From contig NC_013132.1 in the NCBI RefSeq assembly GCF_000024005.1, positions 8,426,001 to 8,490,000 of the forward strand: 64,000 nucleotides of DNA, written 5' to 3'. The notes under the pieces are model-generated. The model worked only from the letters and a program-made list of their open reading frames with translations. It was not told the origin of the DNA and ran no database searches. Shown here in pieces: positions 36,369 through 45,034 of this stretch (within the stretch, counting starts at the first letter, position 1; the number at the start of each line of letters is the position of its first letter). This DNA is from Chitinophaga pinensis DSM 2588. GTDB taxonomy: Bacteria > Bacteroidota > Bacteroidia > Chitinophagales > Chitinophagaceae. A program made the translations under genes and the position numbers.

Positions 36369-38999
36369 ATGAGAAAAATTTTACTCGTTCATCTCCTCCT
36401 CTTACTGTTTTTTTCAGCCAGCGCGCAACTCTCTTTTGAGTCAACCGGGGACTTCGGCAGACTCTGGGATGTTACACCCGACCCGTCCATACCCGACAGG
36501 ATCTATGCGCGTACACTGAATAACCATATCCTGGTTTCAGATGACCGTGGTAAATCATGGACCATCTTCTATTCCTTTGAGAACAGCGCAACCGCTATCT
36601 CCCAGTTTAAATTCCTGCCCGGTCATAAAGCCTTCTCCGTGATAGCCACTGCACCTGAGATAAATGACAATGGTTTATATGTAATAGACATCGAAAGCAA
36701 AGAAATTGTCAGACATTTTGTCACACCCGACCAGGAAATGAAAGCCTTCGTAGTCAGCTATGATATCGCTGATGAAAATGCGAACAGGGTGGTTATTAAC
36801 ACCGCCTACAGAGATCCGGATACCTGGGCGCAGTTTACAGAAGTATACTTCACCAAAGATGCCGGTAAGAACTTCAGCACAATCTATTACAGTACTGAAC
36901 ATGATGGTGTGCATATCCTTAATAGCTTCTTCCATCCGGATGATCAGAAAAAGATCTATCTCGCAAGAGGTCTGGGCGCCCTGGGCGTAAACGGAGGTTT
37001 ATATATCTCTGCGGATGAAGGACAACACTGGCGGGAAGTACTCGCCGGTAAAGGCGCCCTGAATGCCGTTGTCTTCCATCCTAAAAATCACAATGACTTC
37101 TTCCTATGCAGCTTTATCAACTTTGGAGAAGCCGCAGAAGGCGTATACCACACACAGGACAGCGGCCATACCTTCAGTCAGGTACCGGTTACTTTTACAG
37201 ATCAGACACTTAATAATATCATTACCATTCAGTACGATCCCGGCAACCTGCAAAATATGTGGATGCTGGAAGAAAACGAGATCCTGAAAAGTACCGATGG
37301 CGGTCAACACTGGACATCCACCGTATTTGAATCAAGATCCCAGACATATGCCAGCGGTGTTTCCCTCGTCATCAATCCTAAAAACAGTAATGATATCCTC
37401 GTCTTCTCAGATGCCTGGCCACAACATTCCAAGGATGGCGGAAAGACATTCGAGAAACTGAAAACGCCTTCCTACCTGGTTAAAAGTACCGGACTGGCAG
37501 GCAGCGGCACAAACCAGCGGCTGTACTATTCCACCCAGGGTGGTTATATTGCCAGAAACCTGCACAGCGGCGCCGTAGTGATGCATGATACCTTACCCGT
37601 ATACTCCTTTACCTACGAGAATTATTATGTAATACCCGACACCGCCATACAAGGCCGTGTGTTCTTCTTTAAACCCTGCGATGATTTTCTGAATCCCTCA
37701 GAACTGTATTTCAGTGATGATTATGGGACTACCGTAAAACGGCTGCCTTCTGATGACTATGCAACAGGCATCGATGGCATCAAACGCGATCCCAGTCATC
37801 AGGACCGTTACTGGGTATCCTATTCTTATTATAATGCGTTCTCCGCCCTCTTCAGACTGGACTTTGCAGATCGTGCCCAACCTGAACAGACACCGGTCGC
37901 AGCATCCGGCAATAGCCTGATCACAGACGTTTATATCCCTGAAGGAGACGGACAAACTATCTTCATTACAAGTGGCCATCGCGTATATATATCGACAGAC
38001 GGCGGTATTACATGGGGAGAGAAATCCGAAGGACTGGAAGACCTGATTGAAGGCTACGATATGATCTGGGATATGGATACCAATCCTTTTAATAAAAAAG
38101 AAATGGTGATCGTTACGACGCTGGGTATCTACCAGACGACAGATGGTGGTGAGAACTGGAGCCGTACCCTGGACGCTACCGGTTTGAAGAAAATCTCTTT
38201 CTCCAATATCGTTGACGGCCACCTGTTAGGCGCATCTACTACTGATATTTTTGGTGATACCAGATTAGTTTTCAGTACCAACAAAGGAGCTAAATGGTCT
38301 GGCGTTCCTGCTTCCGGACTCGCTTATATCGCCTGCAACGCGTCTATGGATTTCCGCTTTTTTGCAGATCACGCAGATATCTATTTCGCCACTGCCGATC
38401 TGGGGGTAGTGAAATATCAGCTGACTAACCTGCTCACGCCACAGCTGGTCTTCCTCAACGCTTTCACAGGCCGCTTACGGGGACGCAATGCCTTCCTGGA
38501 ATGGAGAACACAGAATGAAGAAGGATTGTTACATTACGAACTGGAAAGAAGCACCAACAACAAAGACTTCTCACTGATCAATACACAACAGGCCACCAAT
38601 AGTAATGGCCGCTTCTACTATAACCACGAAGACCTGGATTTCTATGACCTGGCAGCAAAATCAGGCAATGTCTACTACCGGTTAAAACTGGTGAGTCAGG
38701 ATAATTCCTTTGCCTATTCAGACACCGTAAAACTGAATGCCCGTGACATGTACATCTACCCGGTACCAGCTGCGGATGTGATCAACCTGCAGGTACAGGG
38801 AGTAACGGAGGCAACGAAGTTCAGGGTATTAATCGTGGATGTTTCCGGCAGACAATATTCCATCCAGCAATATAACATCCCAACAGGTCAGACAACGATC
38901 AACATGCCTATCAGCCGGCTGGCCGCTGGTGTTTATTTCATGCTGGTAGAAACCAAACCCGGAGGAGCTGTAAAGAAATTCAAGTTTGTAAAATTATAA
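36369..38999 (+). CDS. T9SS-exported BNR/sortilin-type beta-propeller protein
   Basis: About 876 residues from the ATG at 36369, which opens a signal peptide (MRKILLVHLLLLLFFSASAQ). Residues about 22-700 contain many BNR/Asp-box-like units (VSDDRGKSW, ISADEGQHW, KSTDGGQHW, STDGGITW, QTTDGGENW), as in sortilin-like or sialidase-like propellers. A linker domain (about 710-785, FLEWRTQNEEGLLHYELERS) precedes a C-terminal type A sorting domain (about 790-876; IYPVPAADVINLQV, DVSGRQ, AAGVYFMLVE, ending KKFKFVKL). It should be exported and attached or released by type IX secretion. No sialidase catalytic set is evident; binding is as likely as catalysis. Confidence 0.87.
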   Translation: MRKILLVHLLLLLFFSASAQLSFESTGDFGRLWDVTPDPSIPDRIYARTLNNHILVSDDRGKSWTIFYSFENSATAISQFKFLPGHKAFSVIATAPEINDNGLYVIDIESKEIVRHFVTPDQEMKAFVVSYDIADENANRVVINTAYRDPDTWAQFTEVYFTKDAGKNFSTIYYSTEHDGVHILNSFFHPDDQKKIYLARGLGALGVNGGLYISADEGQHWREVLAGKGALNAVVFHPKNHNDFFLCSFINFGEAAEGVYHTQDSGHTFSQVPVTFTDQTLNNIITIQYDPGNLQNMWMLEENEILKSTDGGQHWTSTVFESRSQTYASGVSLVINPKNSNDILVFSDAWPQHSKDGGKTFEKLKTPSYLVKSTGLAGSGTNQRLYYSTQGGYIARNLHSGAVVMHDTLPVYSFTYENYYVIPDTAIQGRVFFFKPCDDFLNPSELYFSDDYGTTVKRLPSDDYATGIDGIKRDPSHQDRYWVSYSYYNAFSALFRLDFADRAQPEQTPVAASGNSLITDVYIPEGDGQTIFITSGHRVYISTDGGITWGEKSEGLEDLIEGYDMIWDMDTNPFNKKEMVIVTTLGIYQTTDGGENWSRTLDATGLKKISFSNIVDGHLLGASTTDIFGDTRLVFSTNKGAKWSGVPASGLAYIACNASMDFRFFADHADIYFATADLGVVKYQLTNLLTPQLVFLNAFTGRLRGRNAFLEWRTQNEEGLLHYELERSTNNKDFSLINTQQATNSNGRFYYNHEDLDFYDLAAKSGNVYYRLKLVSQDNSFAYSDTVKLNARDMYIYPVPAADVINLQVQGVTEATKFRVLIVDVSGRQYSIQQYNIPTGQTTINMPISRLAAGVYFMLVETKPGGAVKKFKFVKL

Positions 39000-39027
39000 C
39001 TGTCCTGTTTTAATCCTGTCCTGAAAC

Positions 39028-39060
39028 ACAAAGCGTCCCGCTCCCAGCGGACGCTTTGTT
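39028..39060 (+). terminator. Terminator of the propeller-protein gene
   Basis: CAAAGCGTCC pairs with GGACGCTTTG around a 10-nt loop, followed by TTATTT, 30 bp after the stop codon. Confidence 0.75.
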
Positions 39061-39077
39061 ATTTAAAACCGTCTTTA

Positions 39078-39450
39078 TCATACCGGATAAAACCCGTACT
39101 TTCTCAACACCTTTTTCACTTTCACCGGATCTCCGAATACATAGCAGTGCCCATTGTTGCAGACAAAGTTGTCGCTTCTTTTTCTGCTGTAACTTTTTCG
39201 TTGGATGGCAAACAGGATAATACGCTCACCAAAACAGTGTTTAAAATAAAGATAGGCATATAGGATATATTGCTTGTATTTTATGATGTATGTTGCTGCA
39301 TCAGCTCGTAAATATCACCGGCGTGCATCGTCAGCCGTTCGATCGTCAGGGTACCAACAAAACCAGCAGGATCTTTACAAGTCTCTTCCTGTCATTCCTG
39401 ATGACAATAGCTTCCATGTACAGGGGATTTTCTCCTGCTAAACTATAAAA
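39078..39450 (-). pseudogene. Decayed small gene(s), unidentified
   Basis: The minus strand shows protein-like fragments in shifting frames. One is an ATG-led piece (MEAIVIRNDRKR) that continues in another frame as DPAGFVGTLTIERLTMHAGDIYELMQ. A second, an open stretch without start codon at 39078-39314, contains FGERIILFAIQRKS, NNGHCYVFGDPVKVKKVLR and ends YGFYPV. This is the look of frameshifted remnants. I recognise no family. Apart from these the 39000-39469 gap holds only the terminator at 39028. Confidence 0.3.
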
Positions 39451-39469
39451 AAATTTCCCATATCATATG

Positions 39470-39877
39470 TTAACCCTTCTTTGAGCGCATCGCCTTCACC
39501 TGTTTCAGCGATCTGTCTTTCGCATACTGCTGATATTCATCTGATTCTACTGCATAGATCGCCATCCGGCCATCCGCATCAAAATGAGCACCCCAGCCAT
39601 ATCGTTTGGTTAAAGGAGAAGAACGGAAACAAGCCTGCCCTTTAGAAAAGAACTGCTCTCTTTCTACGTCAAACTCCTGCGTCCTCAGCTGACGTTTCGC
39701 AGCGTGCACGTGAAAAAGCACATCATCTGAAGTAAACTCGTACGGGTTATCAACCAACAACTCAAATTCTATATTAGCAATGGTCTTTTCTCCTCTGATA
39801 GGGGGTACTTCAGCTGTTTTAACGGGGCAGTCATCAGCCACTTCAATAAAAGTGTTGTAGTAATTGGTGGTCTTCAT
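39470..39877 (-). CDS. DUF6157-family protein
   Basis: A 135-residue cytoplasmic protein. Its start (MKTTNYYNTFIEVADDCPV) and the blocks KTIANIEFELL, FTSDDVLFHVHAAKR and RSSPLTKRYGWGAHFDADGRMAIYAVESDEY are those of the DUF6157 family, found widely as a single small gene. No biochemical role is known to me. It lies between the decayed region and the aldo-keto reductase gene, with the terminator of the latter just upstream of its start, so it has its own promoter. Confidence 0.8.
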   Translation of the reverse strand: MKTTNYYNTFIEVADDCPVKTAEVPPIRGEKTIANIEFELLVDNPYEFTSDDVLFHVHAAKRQLRTQEFDVEREQFFSKGQACFRSSPLTKRYGWGAHFDADGRMAIYAVESDEYQQYAKDRSLKQVKAMRSKKG

Positions 39878-39923
39878 TTCATAAACTGTTTACAGGTCCC
39901 TTTGATATTATATTACCTAAAAT

Positions 39924-39957
39924 ATAAAAAATCCTGGTAACTTTTGTTACCAGGATC
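39924..39957 (-). terminator. Terminator of the reductase operon
   Basis: GATCCTGGTAAC pairs with GTTACCAGGATT around AAAA on the minus strand and runs into TTTTTATATT, about 50 bp after the aldo-keto reductase stop codon. Confidence 0.85.
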
Positions 39958-40006
39958 AGAAACTCTGCACAGAAAGTACATATTAATTATTTATCGTTCG
40001 TCTTAC

Positions 40007-41008
40007 TTACACAGCCTGTCCGCTATATACTTTTTCAAGTTCCCCGTTTATATAACCTATCTCAGCTGTAGTCAGTTGTACGTTCATAGCAGCTGCATTC
40101 TGTACCGCCTGTTCTGCATTTCTCGCGCCCGCCAGCACAATACTAATACCCGGCTGCAAAGTCGTCCAGCGTAATACCAGCTGCGCCAGTGAAGCCTTTT
40201 TATTTTTCGCCAGTGGCGTAATGCTATCAAGGAATGCTTTTACTTTATCCGCAGAGAACTGGCCAAAATAACCATTTCTGTGATCGTCTGCCTTCAGTGC
40301 CGCATCACGGAAATATTTACCGGTCAGCAGCCCTCTTTCCAGCGGACTGTAAGCAATAATACCAATCTGATGTTCGATTGTATAAGGTACCAGGTCCTGC
40401 TCAATTCCCCTGTTCAGCATACTATAAGGTACCTGGTTGGAAGCCAGCTGTATTGTCTTCGCAGCTTCCTGCAGCTGCGCAAGACTGTAATTGCTCACAC
40501 CAGCTGCACGGATTTTCCCCTGACGGATCAGTGTATCCAAAGCTTCCATCGTTTCATCGATAGGCGTAGTCGCATCCGGCCAGTGTAACTGTAACAGATC
40601 CACATAATCGGTACCCAGTCTTTTCAGACTCTCTTCCAGTTCCTTGATGATGTTCGCTTTGGAAGCATATTTATACACAGGAATGTTCTTACCATCAGCA
40701 GAAGCATCAAAGAAATATTCCCCTTTCCCCTGATTACTGCCATCCCATACCAGACCAAACTTGGTCAGCAACTGTATCTTACTTCTATCCTTTCCCTTAA
40801 TGGCTTCTCCGATCAGTTCTTCACTCAGGCCAAACCCATAAAAAGGAGCTGTATCAATCGTTGTCACCCCCTGATCCAGTGACGCATGTACTGCCGCGAT
40901 TGAATCCTGTTTTTCATTTCCACCCCACATATTACCGCCAATAGCAAATGCGCCGTAGGTAACTGTGGATAACTGCAGGTCCGTATTGCCTAATTTTCTG
41001 TATTCCAT
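40007..41008 (-). CDS. Aldo/keto reductase
   Basis: A 333-residue NAD(P)H-dependent TIM-barrel oxidoreductase. The catalytic tetrad positions are visible: Asp and Tyr in TIDTAPFYGFGLSEELIG (about 50-67), Lys in LLTKFGL (about 84) and His in LLQLHWPD (about 125). The C-terminal SIVLAGARNAEQAVQNAAA segment (about 290-308) binds the cofactor. The sequence type (YRKLGNTDLQLSTVTYGA start) is that of the general-stress or sugar-aldehyde group. It lies 11 bp behind an MdaB-like quinone reductase gene in one operon, divergent from a LysR gene, which suggests induction by electrophiles or quinones. Confidence 0.93.
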   Translation of the reverse strand: MEYRKLGNTDLQLSTVTYGAFAIGGNMWGGNEKQDSIAAVHASLDQGVTTIDTAPFYGFGLSEELIGEAIKGKDRSKIQLLTKFGLVWDGSNQGKGEYFFDASADGKNIPVYKYASKANIIKELEESLKRLGTDYVDLLQLHWPDATTPIDETMEALDTLIRQGKIRAAGVSNYSLAQLQEAAKTIQLASNQVPYSMLNRGIEQDLVPYTIEHQIGIIAYSPLERGLLTGKYFRDAALKADDHRNGYFGQFSADKVKAFLDSITPLAKNKKASLAQLVLRWTTLQPGISIVLAGARNAEQAVQNAAAMNVQLTTAEIGYINGELEKVYSGQAV

Positions 41009-41019
41009 ATCAGTTTAAC

Positions 41020-41619
41020 TTAATTCAGGTTTGTAAATACATTTTCCAGGTGAGCCGTATACCCCCCCAGATCCCTTGGGATATCCGCATTCTTTTCTAT
41101 GTCATGAAAGTGCATACCCGGTAATGGTTTCATACCAATAAATGCATTCATGCGGTGGAAACCAAACAGTATCCCATCGTCTACGCTGGTCTGCTGAAAG
41201 AACTCATCCGGTAATGTGAACGCCTCTTTAGGCGCATTCCAGGAAGTAGTGACCATATATTGCTTACCATGCAACATCCCTCCTGTACCATAATTGATGG
41301 CAGGATTGGCAGAAGAACGGCCATCGCTCTTATAAATACCCGTACCATGCCCTTCCGTAAATACCTTGTCTATATATGCTTTAAAGCCATGCGGCAATTG
41401 AAACCACCAGATCGGTGTATGATAGATCACGACATCTGCCCATTTATACTTTTCCACCTCCTCCTTCAGATCGTATGCGTGATTGATATTGGTGGTTTTC
41501 ACCTCAAAGCCCGGTCTGTTTGTAAAAAATTCAGCGGTAGCTGCCGAAACAGTTTCATTGAAACGGCCGCCGGAATGGCCGAACTGCTGACCTCCATTGA
41601 TGATAAATACCTTTGTCAT
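41020..41619 (-). CDS. NAD(P)H-quinone oxidoreductase, MdaB-like flavodoxin fold
   Basis: A 199-residue flavoprotein. KVFIINGGQQFGHSGGRFNETV (residues 3-24, FMN/FAD phosphate loop), DVVIYHTPIWWFQLPHGFKAYIDKVFTEG (about 62-90) and HGKQYMVTTSWNAP are typical of the MdaB/KefF family, which performs two-electron quinone reduction. The gene forms an operon with the aldo-keto reductase and is divergent from a LysR-type gene 102 bp away. A minus-strand TATTTTTG at 41652-41645 could be its -7 element. Confidence 0.9.
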   Translation of the reverse strand: MTKVFIINGGQQFGHSGGRFNETVSAATAEFFTNRPGFEVKTTNINHAYDLKEEVEKYKWADVVIYHTPIWWFQLPHGFKAYIDKVFTEGHGTGIYKSDGRSSANPAINYGTGGMLHGKQYMVTTSWNAPKEAFTLPDEFFQQTSVDDGILFGFHRMNAFIGMKPLPGMHFHDIEKNADIPRDLGGYTAHLENVFTNLN

Positions 41620-41644
41620 ATTGTGTGTTTTTCTTTTGACAACA

Positions 41645-41696
41645 CAAAAATAGACCGGCTACGGGTATTATTAAAACAAGTTAATTCATACCTTTG
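41645..41696. promoter_or_regulatory. Divergent -7 elements between mdaB-like and lysR genes
   Basis: Plus strand TACCTTTG (41689-41696) precedes the lysR ATG by 25 bp. Minus strand TATTTTTG (41652-41645) precedes the quinone reductase ATG by 25 bp. Both fit TAnnTTTG, but neither has a good TTTG at -33, as expected for activator-dependent promoters. Confidence 0.5.
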
Positions 41697-41721
41697 TATC
41701 AGAATTATAATAGCTACTGTT

Positions 41722-42624
41722 ATGGTAAATCTGGAATGGTACAGAACATTTAAGGCGATATATAAGACCGGTACCCTAACCGGTGCTGCCGAAAGCCTCT
41801 TTATTTCCCAACCGGGTGTTAGTCTGCATTTAAGTTCGCTGGAGAACTATGTCGGATATAAACTCTTCGAAAGAACAGGCCGTAAAATGATACCGACGGA
41901 AAAAGGTAAAGTCTTCTACAACTTTATTATAGAACCATTGAATAAACTGGAAGACGCAGAAAAGAACTTTCAGAAAAGTACAGAAATACATACCCCTACC
42001 ATCAGCGTAGGTATGTGTTTCGAAACGTTTCAGATCACACTGGAACAGTATATTTCCACACTTCCATTCAACGTCATCATCCGCTTTGGAGAATATCCGG
42101 AGATGCTGGACAACCTTGATAAAGGTATCCTGGATCTCATTATTACCCCGCACAGAGGCACTTCCGGCAATATAGAACACGAAGCCTTTTCCTCAGAAAC
42201 CATCGTACTGGTGGCAGGCAATGAGGTGGACAGCAAAGCCTTTAATAAACTGGCGAAAGGAAAAGATATGCAGGTGATAGAAGACTGGCTGAAAAAGGAG
42301 AAATGGTATGGTACGACGGGAGATATGGAGCACCTGTTCCGTTTCTGGAAACTGAACTTCAATCATCATCCTGACTTCCGTCCCAATTACATCGTACCCA
42401 ATCTCAATTCCATCGTACGCTGTCTGAAGAGCGGAAAAGGCGTCGCCGTTATCCCCGATTTCCTTTGCAGGAAAGAAATAGACGCAGGTGAAATTAAACT
42501 GTTGTGGGAAGGGAAAACAAAACTTAAAAATACATTACACTTCGGCACCCGTAAGAAGACGATGTATGCAGAAGAAATCACTGTCATCAAAGACTTATTC
42601 AGAAAAGTAATGTTGCCGGTATGA
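41722..42624 (+). CDS. LysR-family transcriptional regulator
   Basis: A 300-residue regulator from the ATG at 41722; the frame is open far upstream, but MVNLEWYRTFKAIYKTGTLTGAAESLFISQPGVS is the normal LysR beginning. The winged HTH lies at residues 5-65, with SQPGVSLHLSSLE as recognition helix, and the two-lobed effector domain at about 90-300. It is divergent from the quinone reductase/aldo-keto reductase operon, the usual arrangement for a LysR regulator and its target. A terminator follows directly. Confidence 0.93.
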   Translation: MVNLEWYRTFKAIYKTGTLTGAAESLFISQPGVSLHLSSLENYVGYKLFERTGRKMIPTEKGKVFYNFIIEPLNKLEDAEKNFQKSTEIHTPTISVGMCFETFQITLEQYISTLPFNVIIRFGEYPEMLDNLDKGILDLIITPHRGTSGNIEHEAFSSETIVLVAGNEVDSKAFNKLAKGKDMQVIEDWLKKEKWYGTTGDMEHLFRFWKLNFNHHPDFRPNYIVPNLNSIVRCLKSGKGVAVIPDFLCRKEIDAGEIKLLWEGKTKLKNTLHFGTRKKTMYAEEITVIKDLFRKVMLPV

Positions 42625-42632
42625 TAGTAAAC

Positions 42633-42670
42633 AGACGAGGATGTATCTTACTTTTGATACACCCTCGTCT
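42633..42670. terminator. Bidirectional terminator with shared hairpin core
   Basis: AGACGAGG, the apex TGTATCTTACTTTTGATACA (42642-42661) and CCTCGTCT form a long stem (one A-C or G-U mismatch) between the convergent lysR and STN-barrel genes. The apex is identical to that of the terminator at 32611-32653. Confidence 0.85.
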
Positions 42671-42675
42671 GCATT

Positions 42676-44019
42676 TTATAAACGACGTTTCCTGTTCAAC
42701 GCATAAGAGATTTTAAACTCAGCTGCCGGATACACCTTTCCTCCTGACGGATCAATTGAATTAACAGCATTATACGCCCATCCTATCCCTGCGTGTCCAT
42801 TGATGATCCACTTTCTGCCAATCGGCCGCTGCATTCCCCAATGTATATTAGTCAGTACTGCATCACTCATAGAACCGCCACCGGTAATCTCAGTGGAAGT
42901 ATACTTTAAACGCACCCCAAAATAGTCGCCTGCATTCAGCAACAAGCTCTTTCCTTTCAGCGCCCGTTTATCGCGGTTATAATAGTAACGGCCATTTACA
43001 GACAGATATGCACAGGGATTAAGCAGTCCCCAGTCATAACTGAAGCTACCGTCAGACAAATCATATCCGCCTCCCAGACCACCGGAAAACTCAAGGGAAT
43101 ATTTCCTGCTGACAGGCAATTCGATAGAAATACCTACTCCCTGCAAGCCCAGGTCCAGCCGTGTCACTGTGCGCAGTGACGGAGCTTCCTTACGGATACT
43201 ATCTGCAACAGCAACTGTTGCCGTTACCGCATCTGTGGTATCCTTTGGATAAACCACCATTTTATGAGCAGCAAGACTGATGTGCTTATCAGGTGCAGGC
43301 AACTCATGCGCAGGCATACGGCGTAATTCTCCCTTACTCAGTACTTCACGCAATATATCTGACAATGATGTTTCGTTCTTTATATCACCCTTATTTTTTG
43401 AAGCAGTATTGTTTTTCTCTGCTGACAGATTGCCTTTTTCAACGCTATCCGTATTGCTCCCATGCTCCGCTATACCCTTCGTAGCAGGAGTATCGGCAGC
43501 TGTTGCATGATTCGCTATATCCTTTTCATTAGCCGCTTCTGCAACATTACCTGTTGAAAGATTGTCTTTATCCGCAGTAATAGCATTACCAGCTACTACA
43601 TTCTTCCTTGCTTTCTTACCATCAGCACCTTTGGCAGAGTTACCTTTATTCTCCGCAATCAATCCACGATCCGGCTCCCCGGCATTAACAGCAGGCGGCG
43701 TATCCTGTAGTATAATATGATCCCCCTTTACCTTCACATGAATACCTGTCGACTGCTCCAGCTCCTTCAGCCATGCCGACAATGTCTGTTCATGATGTGC
43801 CACCGTGATGATCTTTGATGGGCGCAGTTTCTTTGAATTAAAAGAAAACTCCAGGTTGGTTTCCCGGGCAAAGATCCCGAGCAGATCTGCAACACGGATA
43901 GTATTACTGTTAATAACGATACGCTTTTCACTTTTCTCTTTAGTTAGCTGGGCTTTGGAGATAACAGGGAGCTGCGCCATTCCGATCAGGAATGGAACAT
44001 AGATTACGCGTTTCAGCAT
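42676..44019 (-). CDS. STN-linker-barrel outer-membrane protein
   Basis: A 447-residue exported protein with signal peptide (1-23, ending SKAQ). Residues about 30-105 form an STN domain (VADLLGIFARETNLEFSFNSKKLRPSKIITVAHH, LSAWLKELEQSTGIHVKVKGDHIILQ). A low-complexity Asn/Lys/Ala/Gly-rich linker covers about 110-230, and a small beta-barrel about 285-447 (YSLEFSGGLGGGYDLSDGSFSYDW, YFGVRLKYTSTEITGGG, and a closing strand before KRRL). There is no TonB plug or SusC barrel. The gene follows ECF and FecR genes with 16 bp between, so the STN domain probably talks to that FecR. It may be a sensor rather than a transporter. Confidence 0.78.
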   Translation of the reverse strand: MLKRVIYVPFLIGMAQLPVISKAQLTKEKSEKRIVINSNTIRVADLLGIFARETNLEFSFNSKKLRPSKIITVAHHEQTLSAWLKELEQSTGIHVKVKGDHIILQDTPPAVNAGEPDRGLIAENKGNSAKGADGKKARKNVVAGNAITADKDNLSTGNVAEAANEKDIANHATAADTPATKGIAEHGSNTDSVEKGNLSAEKNNTASKNKGDIKNETSLSDILREVLSKGELRRMPAHELPAPDKHISLAAHKMVVYPKDTTDAVTATVAVADSIRKEAPSLRTVTRLDLGLQGVGISIELPVSRKYSLEFSGGLGGGYDLSDGSFSYDWGLLNPCAYLSVNGRYYYNRDKRALKGKSLLLNAGDYFGVRLKYTSTEITGGGSMSDAVLTNIHWGMQRPIGRKWIINGHAGIGWAYNAVNSIDPSGGKVYPAAEFKISYALNRKRRL

Positions 44020-44035
44020 AGTACAGAATTATAGG

Positions 44036-45025
44036 TTAATTACAGCCGTTTCCGCTGATATGAATGATATTATTGCTGGTGGTGTATGAGATGTCTAATG
44101 TAGCAGATAGAATATCCATAATATAGGTAAATGGCCTGTCTTTGAAATGAGCCGACATACGGCATTGAGACAACTGTGCATTATCCAGGATGATCTTAAC
44201 GCCAAATGTATTTTCAAGATGACGACAAATATCAGGCAATGGCATATCCTGGAAAGAAAAATCACCGGTGGCATAACTGATACTGTTGGCATCTATGGTA
44301 TCACTAAGTAACAATTCGTCTGTTTGCTGTAAATAGGTACCCGTTTGTCCGGCCGCAACGATCAGTTCATGATCAGTTGTGTACAACTTTACTTTGCCGG
44401 TAGTAACAGCAACGGTAGTCCTTCCTGTATCTTCTTTCACATTAAACGATGTACCCAGCACCTGTATTTTCAACGCGCCACTGTGCACGACAAAAGGATG
44501 GTCTTTGTCCGCAACAACATCAAAATATCCTTCTCCTTTCAGTAATACTTTCCGGTCGTCTTTGTTATAGTCCCTCGCATATTGCAGGGTACCGTTTCTG
44601 TTGACCACAATCCCTGAGCCATCTGGTAATACGCCTTTCCGTATGTTCCCTGCCGCAGCTACCACGGCATCCTGCCACACAGGCGTACTGTATTGCAGAT
44701 AGGTATATAGTCCTGCGCCCAGCAAGACCCCTGCTATCAAAGCCGCCACGGCATATCGTATCACCAGCCGTTTCAGGCTACCATACTTTTTTTCGCCGGG
44801 TAAGGCCGCCTCCAGCGCAGCCCATTCCTGGTTTTCATTGGGTGCTTCATAGGCTACACCGCCATAAATGAGCTGCCAGGACTGTTGCATACTTTCAAAC
44901 TCCTGTATATGGCTATCGTCCTTCAACCAGTCGTCTATTGCCATCGCTTCGTCCGGTGTCGCTTCACCGGCCAGGTATCTGGTCAGCAGAGTGGTATCTA
45001 TTGCTATCTTTTGATGTAAACTCAT
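44036..45025 (-). CDS. FecR-family anti-sigma factor of the STN-barrel operon
   Basis: A 329-residue FecR protein: cytoplasmic part 1-82, membrane helix about 87-110 (YAVAALIAGVLLGAGLYTYLQY), FecR domain about 130-225 (GNIRKGVLPDGSGIVVNRN, LKGEGYFDVVADKDHPFVV, LKIQVLGTSFNV) and DUF4974-type C-terminal domain about 245-327. It is 9 bp behind the sigma gene and 16 bp before the STN-barrel gene. This tight three-gene operon differs from loci A and B, which have gaps of 195-222 bp before susC and antisense RNA candidates there. Confidence 0.93.
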   Translation of the reverse strand: MSLHQKIAIDTTLLTRYLAGEATPDEAMAIDDWLKDDSHIQEFESMQQSWQLIYGGVAYEAPNENQEWAALEAALPGEKKYGSLKRLVIRYAVAALIAGVLLGAGLYTYLQYSTPVWQDAVVAAAGNIRKGVLPDGSGIVVNRNGTLQYARDYNKDDRKVLLKGEGYFDVVADKDHPFVVHSGALKIQVLGTSFNVKEDTGRTTVAVTTGKVKLYTTDHELIVAAGQTGTYLQQTDELLLSDTIDANSISYATGDFSFQDMPLPDICRHLENTFGVKIILDNAQLSQCRMSAHFKDRPFTYIMDILSATLDISYTTSNNIIHISGNGCN

Positions 45026-45034
45026 GATGAAGCG

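Noticed and set aside
41260..41721. Upstream extension of the LysR reading frame (454 codons in total)
   Set aside because: The frame is open by chance antisense to the quinone reductase gene; the LysR domain starts at the ATG at 41722 and the promoter-like element lies just before it.
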